Shown here: positions 1 to 7,248 of the stretch, in pieces
Layout: each line of letters starts with the position of its first letter
How positions within the stretch are numbered: the stretch's first letter is position 1
Origin: CAYHZL01 sp964361075
GTDB taxonomy: Bacteria > Bacteroidota > Ignavibacteria > UBA10030 > UBA8401
DNA length: 17,418 nt
Assembly: GCA_964361075.1 (NCBI GenBank)
Contig: CAYHZL010000061.1
Coordinates: 1 to 17,418 of the forward strand
Direction of reading: 5' to 3'
Notes under the pieces: generated by a model
The model's input: the letters and a program-made list of their open reading frames with translations, nothing else
What the model was told of the DNA's origin: nothing
Database searches by the model: none
Made by a program: the position numbers and the translations under genes

Positions 1-10
1 AGGCTGTAAG

Positions 11-40
11 TCCGCCGTCTTTTTGGCGGAGGGATTTTTT
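11..40 (+). terminator. Possible intrinsic terminator, plus-strand orientation
   Basis: A 6-bp stem TCCGCC (11-16) / GGCGGA (25-30) with an 8-nt loop is followed by GGGA and a six-T run (35-40). The T-run lies on the plus strand, so the hairpin would stop a gene entering from the left edge that converges on trpB. On the minus strand, downstream of the trpB stop, the stem is not followed by a T-run, so it would be a weak trpB terminator. The 4-nt gap between stem and T-run weakens the call. Confidence 0.4.
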
Positions 41-63
41 GAATAAACAATAACGATGAGTAG

Positions 64-1278
64 TTATATTTTCAATTCCTTCATTATCGTTCCTAAATCT
101 TTATCGCCGCGTCCTGAAAGGTTCACAACGATCACATCATTTTTTTTCATAGTCGGTGCAAGTTTCATCGCATACGCAATTGCGTGCGATGATTCGAGTG
201 CAGGAATAATTCCTTCTTTTTTTGAAAGCAGTTGCAACGCATCCAAAGCTTCTGCGTCGGTAATAGAAACATATTCAACAAGTTTCTGATCTTTCAAATA
301 ACAATGTTCGGGTCCAACGCCGGGATAATCCAATCCGGCAGAAATAGAATGCGCCAACTGCACTTGTCCGTTTTCATCTTGTAATAAATATTGCATCGAA
401 CCATGCAGCACGCCGCGCGTTCCTAATGCAAGCGCCGCGGAATGTTTTCCGGATTCCAATCCAAATCCTGCGGCTTCTACTCCGATGAGTTGTACTTCCG
501 GCACATCATTGAGAAACGGATAAAATATTCCCATCGCATTACTGCCGCCGCCAACACACGCAACAATTGCTTCCGGTAATTTTCCTTCTGCTTGTACTAT
601 TTGTTCGCGTGTTTCTTTGCCAATCACCGATTGGAAATCTCGCACCATCATCGGATATGGATGCATGCCGACAACCGAACCAATAATGTAAAATGTATCG
701 CGCACATTTGTAACCCAATCTCGAATTGCTTCGCTCGTTGCATCTTTCAGTGTTTTACTTCCGGAAGAAACCGGACGAACTTCCGCGCCAAGTAATTTCA
801 TGCGATACACATTCGGTGCTTGGCGTTCCATATCTTCTTCGCCCATGTACACAATACATTGCAAACCAAACAACGCGCAGACCGCTGCAGTTGCAACGCC
901 GTGCTGCCCAGCTCCTGTTTCAGCGATGATGCGCTTCTTTCCCATTCGCTTCGCAATTAATATTTGTCCGACAGTGTTGTTAATTTTATGCGCGCCTGTA
1001 TGACACAAATCTTCGCGCTTCAAATAAATTTTTGCGCCATTCGCGTGTGCAGTAATTCGTTCGGCAAAATATAATGGCGTCGCTCTGCCGACAAAATTTT
1101 TTAGATAATATTCAAACTCTTTTTTGAACTCAATATCACTTTTTATTTTTTCATAGCATGTTGTTAATTCTTCTACTGCGGACAATAACGTTTCCGGAAT
1201 ATATCGTCCTCCATATATTCCAAAATGTCCTGTGCTATCTGGTTGATTTGTGTATGGTATTTTTTTGATTGTGTTCAT
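64..1278 (-). CDS. trpB: Tryptophan synthase beta subunit
   Basis: PLP-dependent beta subunit of tryptophan synthase; it condenses indole with L-serine in the last step of tryptophan synthesis, normally as an alpha2-beta2 complex with TrpA. At 404 residues it has the usual length of the classical TrpB1 type. The N-terminal region FGIYGGRYIPE is typical. The PLP Schiff-base lysine is K98 in HTGAHKIN, the catalytic glutamate is E120 in ETGAGQHG, and the PLP phosphate loop is GGGSN (243-247). It starts with ATG and has only a purine-rich AAAGAAA upstream, not a clear SD. It is the last gene of the truA-trp cluster in the window and is separated from trpF by a 136-nt gap holding an inverted-repeat element. 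trpA is not seen; it could lie beyond the left edge or elsewhere. Confidence 0.97.
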   Translation of the reverse strand: MNTIKKIPYTNQPDSTGHFGIYGGRYIPETLLSAVEELTTCYEKIKSDIEFKKEFEYYLKNFVGRATPLYFAERITAHANGAKIYLKREDLCHTGAHKINNTVGQILIAKRMGKKRIIAETGAGQHGVATAAVCALFGLQCIVYMGEEDMERQAPNVYRMKLLGAEVRPVSSGSKTLKDATSEAIRDWVTNVRDTFYIIGSVVGMHPYPMMVRDFQSVIGKETREQIVQAEGKLPEAIVACVGGGSNAMGIFYPFLNDVPEVQLIGVEAAGFGLESGKHSAALALGTRGVLHGSMQYLLQDENGQVQLAHSISAGLDYPGVGPEHCYLKDQKLVEYVSITDAEALDALQLLSKKEGIIPALESSHAIAYAMKLAPTMKKNDVIVVNLSGRGDKDLGTIMKELKI

Positions 1279-1290
1279 TGTTATTTCTTT

Positions 1291-1426
1291 ACAGGTTGTT
1301 GAAAAACCTTCTTTAAGACGTCATGCTGCCCGCCGCGGCGGGTTATTCAGCATCTATTGATTAGACCCCGATTAAGAACATCTCGGGGTGACGTGAGAGG
1401 GGAAAAATCGTTTTTCAACAACCTGT
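1291..1426. repeat. Nested inverted-repeat element between trpF and trpB
   Basis: A perfect 17-bp inverted repeat (1291-1307 and 1410-1426; ACAGGTTGTTGAAAAAC and its complement) encloses a second pair, ACGTCA (1318-1323) / TGACGT (1389-1394). Inside lie a 14-bp GC palindrome CCCGCCGCGGCGGG (1329-1342), itself bracketed by ATGCTG and CAGCAT, and a 7-bp stem ACCCCGA/TCGGGGT (1365-1371/1383-1389). The GC-rich body is unlike the AT-rich flanks. It contains no ORF and resembles a MITE-like or REP-like dispersed element. The right arm overlaps the trpF stop codon (1415-1417). In a trpF-trpB transcript it would fold into a large branched hairpin. Mobility is inferred; only one copy is visible here. 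Confidence 0.75.
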
Positions 1427-2053
1427 TAAGTCATGAAAAGCTTGTTGTGCTTGTACAATAAATTCTTGCACTTTTTTGGAATCTTTTTTACCGGCAGTAC
1501 GTTCAACGCCGCTGCTTACATCAACACCAAATGGCTGCGCTATTTTAATGGCATTGCAGACGTTGAAAGATGTTAACCCTCCGGCAATAATAATGTTTCC
1601 GAATTGTTTTGCTTCTCGAGCTTGCTGCCAGTTAAAAGTTTTTCCGGTGCCGCCAAATTCTTTTTCATCAAACGCATCTAATAAAAAATATTTTGAGGAA
1701 TATGTTTGTAACATTGCTGCATCAAAACTTTCTTTCACACGAAACGCTTTGATGACATCATTGCTAAACTGAGAAACAAACTCCGGTGATTCATCTCCGT
1801 GCAGTTGAATTGTCGTGATGTGTGTTTGTTGTATTACCGATTGAATATGCGTAGCATCAGCATTTACAAACACGCCAACATTCATTATGCCATGCGGCAA
1901 TTGTTGAATAATTTTCGCCGCGTTCGCTGGTTCAATAAAGCGTTTACTTTTTTCGAAAAAATTAAATCCGAGTGCAGTCGCCCCGTGTTCAACTGCAACG
2001 AGCGCATCTTCGAGATTAGTAATACCGCAAATTTTTACGAATGGTTTCTCCAT
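1415..2053 (-). CDS. trpF: Phosphoribosylanthranilate isomerase
   Basis: Catalyses the Amadori rearrangement of N-(5'-phosphoribosyl)anthranilate to CdRP in tryptophan synthesis; a cytosolic (beta/alpha)8 barrel. The 212 residues match the family's usual 200-215. The catalytic cysteine is C9 in KICGIT and the catalytic aspartate is D126 in LLDAF. Barrel motifs GVFVNA, LHGDE, IIAGGLT and VDVSSGVE appear in order. The ATG follows the trpC TAA directly (TAAATG, zero gap), which points to translational coupling; there is no SD. Oddity: the last three sense codons (Thr-Gly-Cys) and the TGA lie inside the right arm of the 1291-1426 inverted repeat, so the C-terminal tail was probably reshaped by that element. 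The tail falls after the last barrel helix and should be harmless. Confidence 0.96.
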   Translation of the reverse strand: MEKPFVKICGITNLEDALVAVEHGATALGFNFFEKSKRFIEPANAAKIIQQLPHGIMNVGVFVNADATHIQSVIQQTHITTIQLHGDESPEFVSQFSNDVIKAFRVKESFDAAMLQTYSSKYFLLDAFDEKEFGGTGKTFNWQQAREAKQFGNIIIAGGLTSFNVCNAIKIAQPFGVDVSSGVERTAGKKDSKKVQEFIVQAQQAFHDLTGC

Positions 2054-2851
2054 TTAACGTGCAGACTTGCCGCCTAATAATTCGCGGAGCGCTGTCGTTT
2101 TATTATCCTGCGTCATCAACTGTTCACCGACAAGTATTGCATCAAAACCAACTTCGCGCAGCATATCAACATGGTGCGCATTGCGAATTCCACTTTCGCT
2201 CACCGAGATACATTGGTTAGGAATAAATTTTTTCAAATGAATTGATGTGTTAAGATCAACTTCAAATGTTTGAAGATTGCGATTGTTGATGCCGATGATC
2301 GTTGCACCACAATCAACAGCACGTTCCACTTCGTCTTTCGTGTGACATTCAACGAGACAATCCAACGATAAATCTTTTGCTGCTGAAAGGAACGACTGTA
2401 TTTGTGTATCCGTGAGCGCAGCAACGATGAGCAGTATTGCATCAGCGCCGATACAGCGTGATTCATAAATTTGATACTCATCAACAATAAAATCTTTTCT
2501 CAACACAGGAAGTTTTGCTGCTTGTTGAGCAAGAGCGATGTACGACGGATCGCCTTTGAAAAATTTTTTATCTGTCAGAATCGAAAGCGCGCTTGCACCG
2601 CCAAGAAAATATTCTCGCGCAATTTTTTCAGGAACAAAATTATTCGTCAGCACACCTTTGGATGGCGATGCTTTTTTAATTTCTGCAATACAAGAGATAG
2701 TGTTATTTTCCTGTCCCCGAATAGCTGCAGCAAAATCAAGTGTCGGCGGCGCTTTGGGAAGTAATTCAATTAATTCATCAAACGGATATTCAATTTTATT
2801 GTGTTCAACTTCTTCTCTTTTGTGTGCAAGTATTTCTTCTAATTTATTCAT
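2054..2851 (-). CDS. trpC: Indole-3-glycerol phosphate synthase
   Basis: Converts CdRP to indole-3-glycerol phosphate with loss of CO2 and water, the step between TrpF and tryptophan synthase. It is a cytosolic TIM barrel of 265 residues, normal length. Key residues of the family are present: E57 and K59 in AEIKKASPSKG, the general-acid lysine K119 in LRKDFIVD, and E168 in LVECH. INNRNL, SESGI and ILVGEQLM follow, the last forming the phosphate-binding end of the barrel. The ATG overlaps the end of the upstream corC-like gene by 8 nt and the stop abuts trpF. No SD is visible, so translation probably depends on coupling. It is a monofunctional TrpC, not the TrpC-TrpF fusion of enterobacteria. 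Confidence 0.97.
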   Translation of the reverse strand: MNKLEEILAHKREEVEHNKIEYPFDELIELLPKAPPTLDFAAAIRGQENNTISCIAEIKKASPSKGVLTNNFVPEKIAREYFLGGASALSILTDKKFFKGDPSYIALAQQAAKLPVLRKDFIVDEYQIYESRCIGADAILLIVAALTDTQIQSFLSAAKDLSLDCLVECHTKDEVERAVDCGATIIGINNRNLQTFEVDLNTSIHLKKFIPNQCISVSESGIRNAHHVDMLREVGFDAILVGEQLMTQDNKTTALRELLGGKSAR

Positions 2852-3707
2852 GTACGTCAGGTAATGATGCCAGTGTTTTTACTTTCAACTGCCGAATGCG
2901 GCGTTCATTTTTTTTCACAACGATGAAGGAAATATTGTTACATCGGATTTCTTCATGGAGATCAGGAATTCGTCCGGTATGTTTATGAAGAAAACCGCTC
3001 ACCGTTTCATAATCAACATCATCAGGAATTTCAACATGAAAGCGTTCATTAAAATCGTGCACGTTCATTCCTGCGCTGATAATTGTTGAACCATCGCTTG
3101 TTGTTTCAAATTCTCTGTGCTCTTCATCGTATTCATCATGAATTTCGCCGACGATTTCTTCAACAATATCTTCCATTGTAACAATGCCTTCCGTCCCGCC
3201 AAACTCATCAATGACAATTGCCATGTGCTGACGTTTCGCCTGAAGTTCTCGCATGAGATCGCTAATTTTTTTTGATTCAGGAACATAGTATGGCGGACGA
3301 ATAATATCCTGTAATAAAATTAAATCGCGGTGTTCCAACATGCTGATAAGATCCTTCGTGTAAATAATGCCGACGATATGATCTATCGTTTCTTTGAATA
3401 CAGGTATGCGTGAATATCCTTCGTCAATGAGCATTTGAATTAATGTATCGCGCGGTGTTGAAAGTTCAACAGCAACGACATCGGTGCGCGGCACCATAAT
3501 TTCTTTTACAGTCGTATCGGTAAATTCAAAAATACTTTTTATCAGTTCATGTTCTCTCGTATCAATGGCGCCGCTCCGTTCGCCTTCTTCGAGCAGCTGT
3601 TTCACTTCTTCTTCGGAAATTTCTTTCTTCTTAGAAAGAGAAAATACTTTTTCCACCAGACGATGCCAGAACGTACGTGCAGCAGTATTTTTTTCGTTCT
3701 GTGCCAT
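2844..3707 (-). CDS. CorC/HlyC-family CBS-domain protein (soluble type)
   Basis: Soluble CBS-domain protein like E. coli CorC (YbeX), 287 residues against about 292. Order: a charged N-terminal region (1-55); a CBS pair starting near FTDTTVKEIMVPRTDV (about 67-82) and running through SRIPVF, HIVGIIYTKDL and the family signature HMAIVIDEFGGTEGIVTMED, then the VGEIHDEYDEE stretch; and a C-terminal CorC_HlyC domain (about 205-280). There is no N-terminal DUF21 membrane domain, so it is not the CNNM-like transporter type. Family members are linked to Mg/Co export and to ribosome or envelope homeostasis; the exact role is not settled. It sits 2 nt after the aldo/keto reductase gene and overlaps trpC by 8 nt, so it is firmly inside the trp operon although nothing ties it to tryptophan synthesis. 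ATG start, no SD. Confidence 0.88.
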   Translation of the reverse strand: MAQNEKNTAARTFWHRLVEKVFSLSKKKEISEEEVKQLLEEGERSGAIDTREHELIKSIFEFTDTTVKEIMVPRTDVVAVELSTPRDTLIQMLIDEGYSRIPVFKETIDHIVGIIYTKDLISMLEHRDLILLQDIIRPPYYVPESKKISDLMRELQAKRQHMAIVIDEFGGTEGIVTMEDIVEEIVGEIHDEYDEEHREFETTSDGSTIISAGMNVHDFNERFHVEIPDDVDYETVSGFLHKHTGRIPDLHEEIRCNNISFIVVKKNERRIRQLKVKTLASLPDVHE

Positions 3708-3709
3708 CG

Positions 3710-4609
3710 TTACGTACCCATTTCGTATAACTGATTCAATATTTCTTTTTCCAATTCACCATTCTTTATGTACAAAAGATTGTCTTTCAGATGATTATTT
3801 TTTTTTGTCCCCACTATCGTTGTCGCTACATAATTCGACGTAAGAATAAATCGCAGCGCAAGTTCAACAAGCGAAATATGATTTTTTTCTGCAAGCTGTT
3901 GAAGATATTCAATCTTCTTTTTTTCATCAGGAGATGAAAGTTCTGCAAACTTCGGAGAGAGTTTGCCTTGCGAAAGTCCATCTTTAATAATGATGCCAAC
4001 TTTTTTTTCATGTGCAAATGGGAAAATATCCTTTGCCATTTGTTGTTTTAAGATATTGTAACTTATTTGAAGTGAGTCGTACTCGCCCGATTCAATTGCA
4101 AAATGTGCAGCATCTTCAAATTCTGTACTAATGCCGATGTAACGAACTTTTCCTGCGTGTTGAGCTTCTTTCATTGCGCGCAATGTTTCACCTTTTTGCA
4201 ATACATCTAAATTCGCGCTGTGAATTTGTAATAAGTCAATATAATCGGTTTGTAAAAGACGAAGACTGTTTTCAATAAATTTTTTCGTTTCAGAATAAGA
4301 ATAGTCGTAGACAGAATTTTCACCGTCAAACCACTCGCCGCATTTTGTTGCGAGCAACACTTCCTTACGCATTCCTTTGAATGCCTTACCGAGAATTTCT
4401 TCGCTGCGAAAATAAGCCGGCGCTGTATCGAAAAAATTTACACCGGCATCGAGTGCTTTGTACACTACATCAATAGCATCCTTTTCGTCCGGACGAGAAA
4501 AATCTTGAAGCTCTTTCCTCCAATACGGCCAGTTGCGTCCAATTTCCAACGAACCAAATCCTAAAACGGAAACTGATAAATTAGTTTTGCCCAGATTTTT
4601 ATGTTGCAT
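3710..4609 (-). CDS. Aldo/keto reductase
   Basis: NAD(P)H-dependent oxidoreductase of the aldo/keto reductase superfamily, 299 residues, cytosolic, TIM-barrel fold. The full catalytic tetrad is readable: D61 and Y66 in FFDTAPAYF, K89 in LATKCGEWF and H130 in LLQIHSAN. The N-terminal LSVSVLGFGSLEIG and the C-terminal ATTIVGTKKNNHLKDNL (cofactor-binding loop) are typical. The residues that would define a substrate are not recognisable. It lies between trpD (15-nt gap) and the corC-like gene (2-nt gap), so it is almost certainly co-transcribed with trp genes. No link between this family and tryptophan synthesis is known to me, so the placement may be incidental. ATG start with at most a weak GAG upstream. 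Confidence 0.92.
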   Translation of the reverse strand: MQHKNLGKTNLSVSVLGFGSLEIGRNWPYWRKELQDFSRPDEKDAIDVVYKALDAGVNFFDTAPAYFRSEEILGKAFKGMRKEVLLATKCGEWFDGENSVYDYSYSETKKFIENSLRLLQTDYIDLLQIHSANLDVLQKGETLRAMKEAQHAGKVRYIGISTEFEDAAHFAIESGEYDSLQISYNILKQQMAKDIFPFAHEKKVGIIIKDGLSQGKLSPKFAELSSPDEKKKIEYLQQLAEKNHISLVELALRFILTSNYVATTIVGTKKNNHLKDNLLYIKNGELEKEILNQLYEMGT

Positions 4610-4624
4610 AATTTCTCAGAAGTT

Positions 4625-5632
4625 TCAATTTGTAAAATCAATTAATTCCTGTAATTTTTTTTGCGCTTTTCCTGTTGCAATTGCTTCGCTCGCAATAACA
4701 ACACCATCCTGAATTGAACTTGCAATGCCATCAACATATAATGCAGCTCCGGCATTCAAAGCAGTAATATCGCTGAATGGACTTTTCATACCGCTGAAAA
4801 TTTGTTCCATAATTGCGGCATTCACCACAGCATCACTGCCCATTAAATCTTCTAAATTTGCATTTGCAATTGAGCATGATGAATAATGAAACGAGTACGT
4901 GCGAATGGTTCCGTTGCTAATTTCACTTATTTGTGTTTCACCGATTGTAGAAATTTCGTCCAAGCCGCCGGCACCATGCACAACTAATGCGCGCTCTGTG
5001 CCAAGACTAAGAAGAACCTGTGCAATTTTTTCTGTTAGTTCAGAATGAAAAACTCCAAGTAATTGCCGCTTTGCACCGGCAGGGTTTGTCAATGGACCAA
5101 GCAAATTGAAAACAGTTCGCATGCCAAGTTCTTTGCGGACCGGTGCGGCATACTTCATCGCGCCATGCATCATAGGCGCAAATAAAAATGCAATGCCAAT
5201 TTCATCGAGGCAGCGCTCAACTTTTTCTTTATCAATTTCAATATTTACACCCAGCGCTTTTAAAACATCGGCACTTCCGGATTTACTGGAAATTGCTCGA
5301 TTGCCGTGCTTCGCAACAATGGCTCCACAAGAAGCAGCAACAAGCGCAGAGGCTGTTGAAATATTAAACGTGTGCGAATTATCGCCGCCGGTGCCGCACG
5401 TATCAATCACAGTAGAATGTTTTGTAGAAATCTTCACCGCTTTTTCGCGCATTGCTAAAGCACAACCGGCAATTTCCTCTGCTGTCTCGCCTTTCATGCG
5501 GAGCGCTGTGAGAAAAGAAGCAATCAGAGGTTCCGAAACCTTGCCCGACATAATAGCGTTCATTGTTTCGTACGCTTCTTGCTGCGAAAGATTATTTTTT
5601 TCTACAAGTGTGTGAATTATTTTTTGTATCAT
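4625..5632 (-). CDS. trpD: Anthranilate phosphoribosyltransferase
   Basis: Transfers phosphoribose from PRPP to anthranilate, the second step of the tryptophan branch. 335 residues, usual length for a standalone TrpD without a fused glutamine amidotransferase. A helical N-terminal domain (about 1-70) is followed by the PRPP-binding glycine-rich loop DTCGTGGD (77-84) and NIST. Next come KHGNRAISSKSGSADVLKALG (about 108-128), MHGAMKYAAPVRKELGMRTVFN (anthranilate and metal site), LLGPLTNPA, and VVHGAGGLDE near the C-terminus. ATG start; an AAGG lies about 11 nt upstream, rather far for an SD. It follows truA by 30 nt and precedes an aldo/keto reductase. trpE and trpG, which would supply anthranilate, are not in the window. 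Confidence 0.97.
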   Translation of the reverse strand: MIQKIIHTLVEKNNLSQQEAYETMNAIMSGKVSEPLIASFLTALRMKGETAEEIAGCALAMREKAVKISTKHSTVIDTCGTGGDNSHTFNISTASALVAASCGAIVAKHGNRAISSKSGSADVLKALGVNIEIDKEKVERCLDEIGIAFLFAPMMHGAMKYAAPVRKELGMRTVFNLLGPLTNPAGAKRQLLGVFHSELTEKIAQVLLSLGTERALVVHGAGGLDEISTIGETQISEISNGTIRTYSFHYSSCSIANANLEDLMGSDAVVNAAIMEQIFSGMKSPFSDITALNAGAALYVDGIASSIQDGVVIASEAIATGKAQKKLQELIDFTN

Positions 5633-5662
5633 AATGAAATTTACCTTATCTGTGTACGAGAA

Positions 5663-6394
5663 TCAATAAATCACTTCTTCTAAAAATAAACCATGTGCCG
5701 GTGCAGATTGTCCGGCGTTGCTTCTATCGTGCGACTGTATAATGTTTTGAAATTCTCTCTGTGAAGTAAATCCGCGTCCTACATTGACGAGCGTACCAAC
5801 TAATGCTCTCACCATTCCATGAAGAAATCTATTCGCGCGTATTGTAAAAATCAATTTTGAATCTGTTTCATTACTCCATTCGGCACATTTCACATCGCAG
5901 AGGTAGTGTTCAACATTGGCTTCTACTTTACAAAACGATTGATAATTTTTTATCGAAAAAAGCAATGACGAGGCTTCATTCATTTTAGATACATCTAAAG
6001 AATAACCAAGCTGCCAACAATATTTTCGTTCGAATGCAGTCGGCGTTCGTGAAATGTAATAGCGATACATTCGTTCTGTTGCGCTGTAGCGAGCAGAAAA
6101 TTGTTCATCAACTTCATCAACAGAATGAATCACAACATCGTCGGCAAGCAATCCGTTCAGTGCGCGCATAATTTCGTGTGTTCCAAGCTGCGACATTGTT
6201 TTGAAATTTGCAGTTTGTCCTCGCGCATGAACACCGGAATCGGTTCTTCCTGCTCCGACAAGCGTTATCGTTTCACCGGTAATCGTGTTGAGTACAGATT
6301 CAATATCGCCTTGCACGCTTCGTCCAATTGCTTGACGTTGCCAGCCGACAAAATCAGTTCCATCATACTCGATACGTAATTTTATGTTGCGCAT
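5663..6394 (-). CDS. truA: tRNA pseudouridine(38-40) synthase
   Basis: Isomerises uridines 38-40 in the tRNA anticodon arm to pseudouridine. 243 residues, normal for the family. N-terminal RIEYDGTDFVGWQRQ is diagnostic, as is the catalytic aspartate D52 in GAGRTDSGVHA. Later motifs RYYI, CWQLGY and RANRFLHGMVRALVGTLVNVG (about 193-213) are the expected second-half signature. The ATG (6392-6394) lies only 9 nt after the T-run of a strong terminator, and no SD is present. Expression must therefore come from readthrough or from a promoter located upstream of that hairpin. It is the first gene of the truA-trpD-AKR-corC-like-trpCFB series. Confidence 0.96.
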   Translation of the reverse strand: MRNIKLRIEYDGTDFVGWQRQAIGRSVQGDIESVLNTITGETITLVGAGRTDSGVHARGQTANFKTMSQLGTHEIMRALNGLLADDVVIHSVDEVDEQFSARYSATERMYRYYISRTPTAFERKYCWQLGYSLDVSKMNEASSLLFSIKNYQSFCKVEANVEHYLCDVKCAEWSNETDSKLIFTIRANRFLHGMVRALVGTLVNVGRGFTSQREFQNIIQSHDRSNAGQSAPAHGLFLEEVIY

Positions 6395-6402
6395 GTCTTA
6401 TA

Positions 6403-6436
6403 GAAAAAAGCCCCGATATTTTTTTGTCGGGGCTTC
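6403..6436 (-). terminator. Strong intrinsic terminator between the DUF5683-like gene and truA
   Basis: A perfect 9-bp stem pairs 6408-6416 (AAGCCCCGA) with 6427-6435 (TCGGGGCTT), with a 10-nt A/T loop. On the minus strand the stem runs straight into a six-T tract (6404-6409, partly shared with the stem). This is a textbook rho-independent terminator for transcripts from mtaB and the DUF5683-like gene, whose stop codon lies 16 nt upstream. It ends 9 nt before the truA ATG, so it may also act as a conditional barrier (attenuator) for the truA-trp operon. That second role is inference. Confidence 0.9.
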
Positions 6437-6451
6437 GTTGTATGCTTCAAC

Positions 6452-7189
6452 TTAGAATCTATGAACAATGCTAAGTTGTATTCCCTCCGGCAGTTGCGCC
6501 TCGCCAATAAATGACGATTCAAGCCACCAAGAACCAAGTCCATCTTCAATATTTTTATTATGTTGTCGCACTATTCGCGCTGCGTTTACTGCACTGATAA
6601 CTCTGTTAATAAGCAACGCGCCAATAACAAAACGCGAATTGTTAAATACTTTCTCGCTGGAAATTCTTATTCCTTTGAAATGCGCTCGGCTCTCATCAGC
6701 ATCCCACTTCCAATAATAGGAACCGTTCGTTTCGTACACTACATCTTTCTCTCTATCTCGAAGTTTTTTATCGTTGTATTCGTACGTATTGGCAAAGTTT
6801 CCGACATTCACAAAAAACTGATCGTCTTTGCCATCTGTCATTGCTCCGGCATGGTTAGCGGCAAATCGCCGTGCATCTTCACGCAGCCATGTGCCGTATT
6901 GTTGAAACGATCCGTACGTTAGCCACAACGCGCTTTCCGATATCAAAGAATATTTTCCGCTTTCAATACTGCCGCCGGCGTACCACTCTCCCATTCCCGG
7001 AATTAGGATTGAATACAACACGGCAAGTCCCGCAGATTTTTTATTGCTTCCGCCGACATTATTTTCAGGAAGATTGAAAGAACCGAGCGAATGTTGTTTT
7101 TGCAACTGAAGCACATCATTCTGTAGGCGCAAATAATTTTGTGCAGCAAGTGGAAAAGCAAGAACAGCAACAACAAAAAGATATTTCAT
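6452..7189 (-). CDS. DUF5683-like secreted or membrane protein
   Basis: Unknown function. With the start at 7189 the product is 245 residues. It begins with a likely signal peptide (MKYLFVVAVLAFPLAAQ), then a short coiled or linker stretch. A hydrophobic segment SAGLAVLYSILIPGMGEWYAGG carries the small-residue GxGxxYxG-like pattern seen in DUF5683 and related families. Further apolar segments are SALWLTYGSF and FVIGALLINRVISAVNAARI near residues 190-209. The ORF could open at 7249, where the ATG overlaps the mtaB stop (TAATG). I prefer 7189 because GAGGG (7195-7199) sits 5 nt before that ATG and the signal peptide starts exactly there. It is followed by a strong terminator, so it ends its transcription unit. 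DUF5683 membership is from memory of the motif. Confidence 0.7.
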   Translation of the reverse strand: MKYLFVVAVLAFPLAAQNYLRLQNDVLQLQKQHSLGSFNLPENNVGGSNKKSAGLAVLYSILIPGMGEWYAGGSIESGKYSLISESALWLTYGSFQQYGTWLREDARRFAANHAGAMTDGKDDQFFVNVGNFANTYEYNDKKLRDREKDVVYETNGSYYWKWDADESRAHFKGIRISSEKVFNNSRFVIGALLINRVISAVNAARIVRQHNKNIEDGLGSWWLESSFIGEAQLPEGIQLSIVHRF

Positions 7190-7194
7190 GGCTA

Positions 7195-7199
7195 CCCTC
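7195..7199 (-). promoter_or_regulatory. Shine-Dalgarno site deciding the start of the DUF5683-like gene
   Basis: Minus-strand GAGGG with a 5-nt spacer to the ATG at 7189. It selects this start over the in-frame ATGs at 7201 and 7249. Clear SD motifs are rare in this window, so it is informative. Confidence 0.65.
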
Positions 7200-7248
7200 A
7201 TAGAGTGTTTGAAAAAAAGAACAGTTATACGAGTAGTAGCAAGAGTCA

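Noticed and set aside
1291..1426. The foldback as a simple intrinsic terminator for trpF
   Set aside because: The stems are not followed by a T-tract on the minus strand at the right distance, and trpB lies directly downstream with only 12 nt between.
2844..3707. Classifying the CBS-domain gene as a hemolysin or toxin
   Set aside because: The name hemolysin is a historical family label; the protein is a soluble CorC-type CBS protein with no toxin feature.
5106..5615. 169-codon open frame antisense to trpD
   Set aside because: Shadow of trpD; no motif, no ribosome-binding site.
6452..6540. Adjacent Trp codons (GSWWLESS) near the end of the DUF5683-like gene upstream of the terminator, considered as a trp-attenuator leader
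   Set aside because: The Trp pair is inside a 245-residue gene, more than 20 codons before its stop, and no antiterminator pairing with the terminator stem was found. Two Trp codons alone are not evidence.
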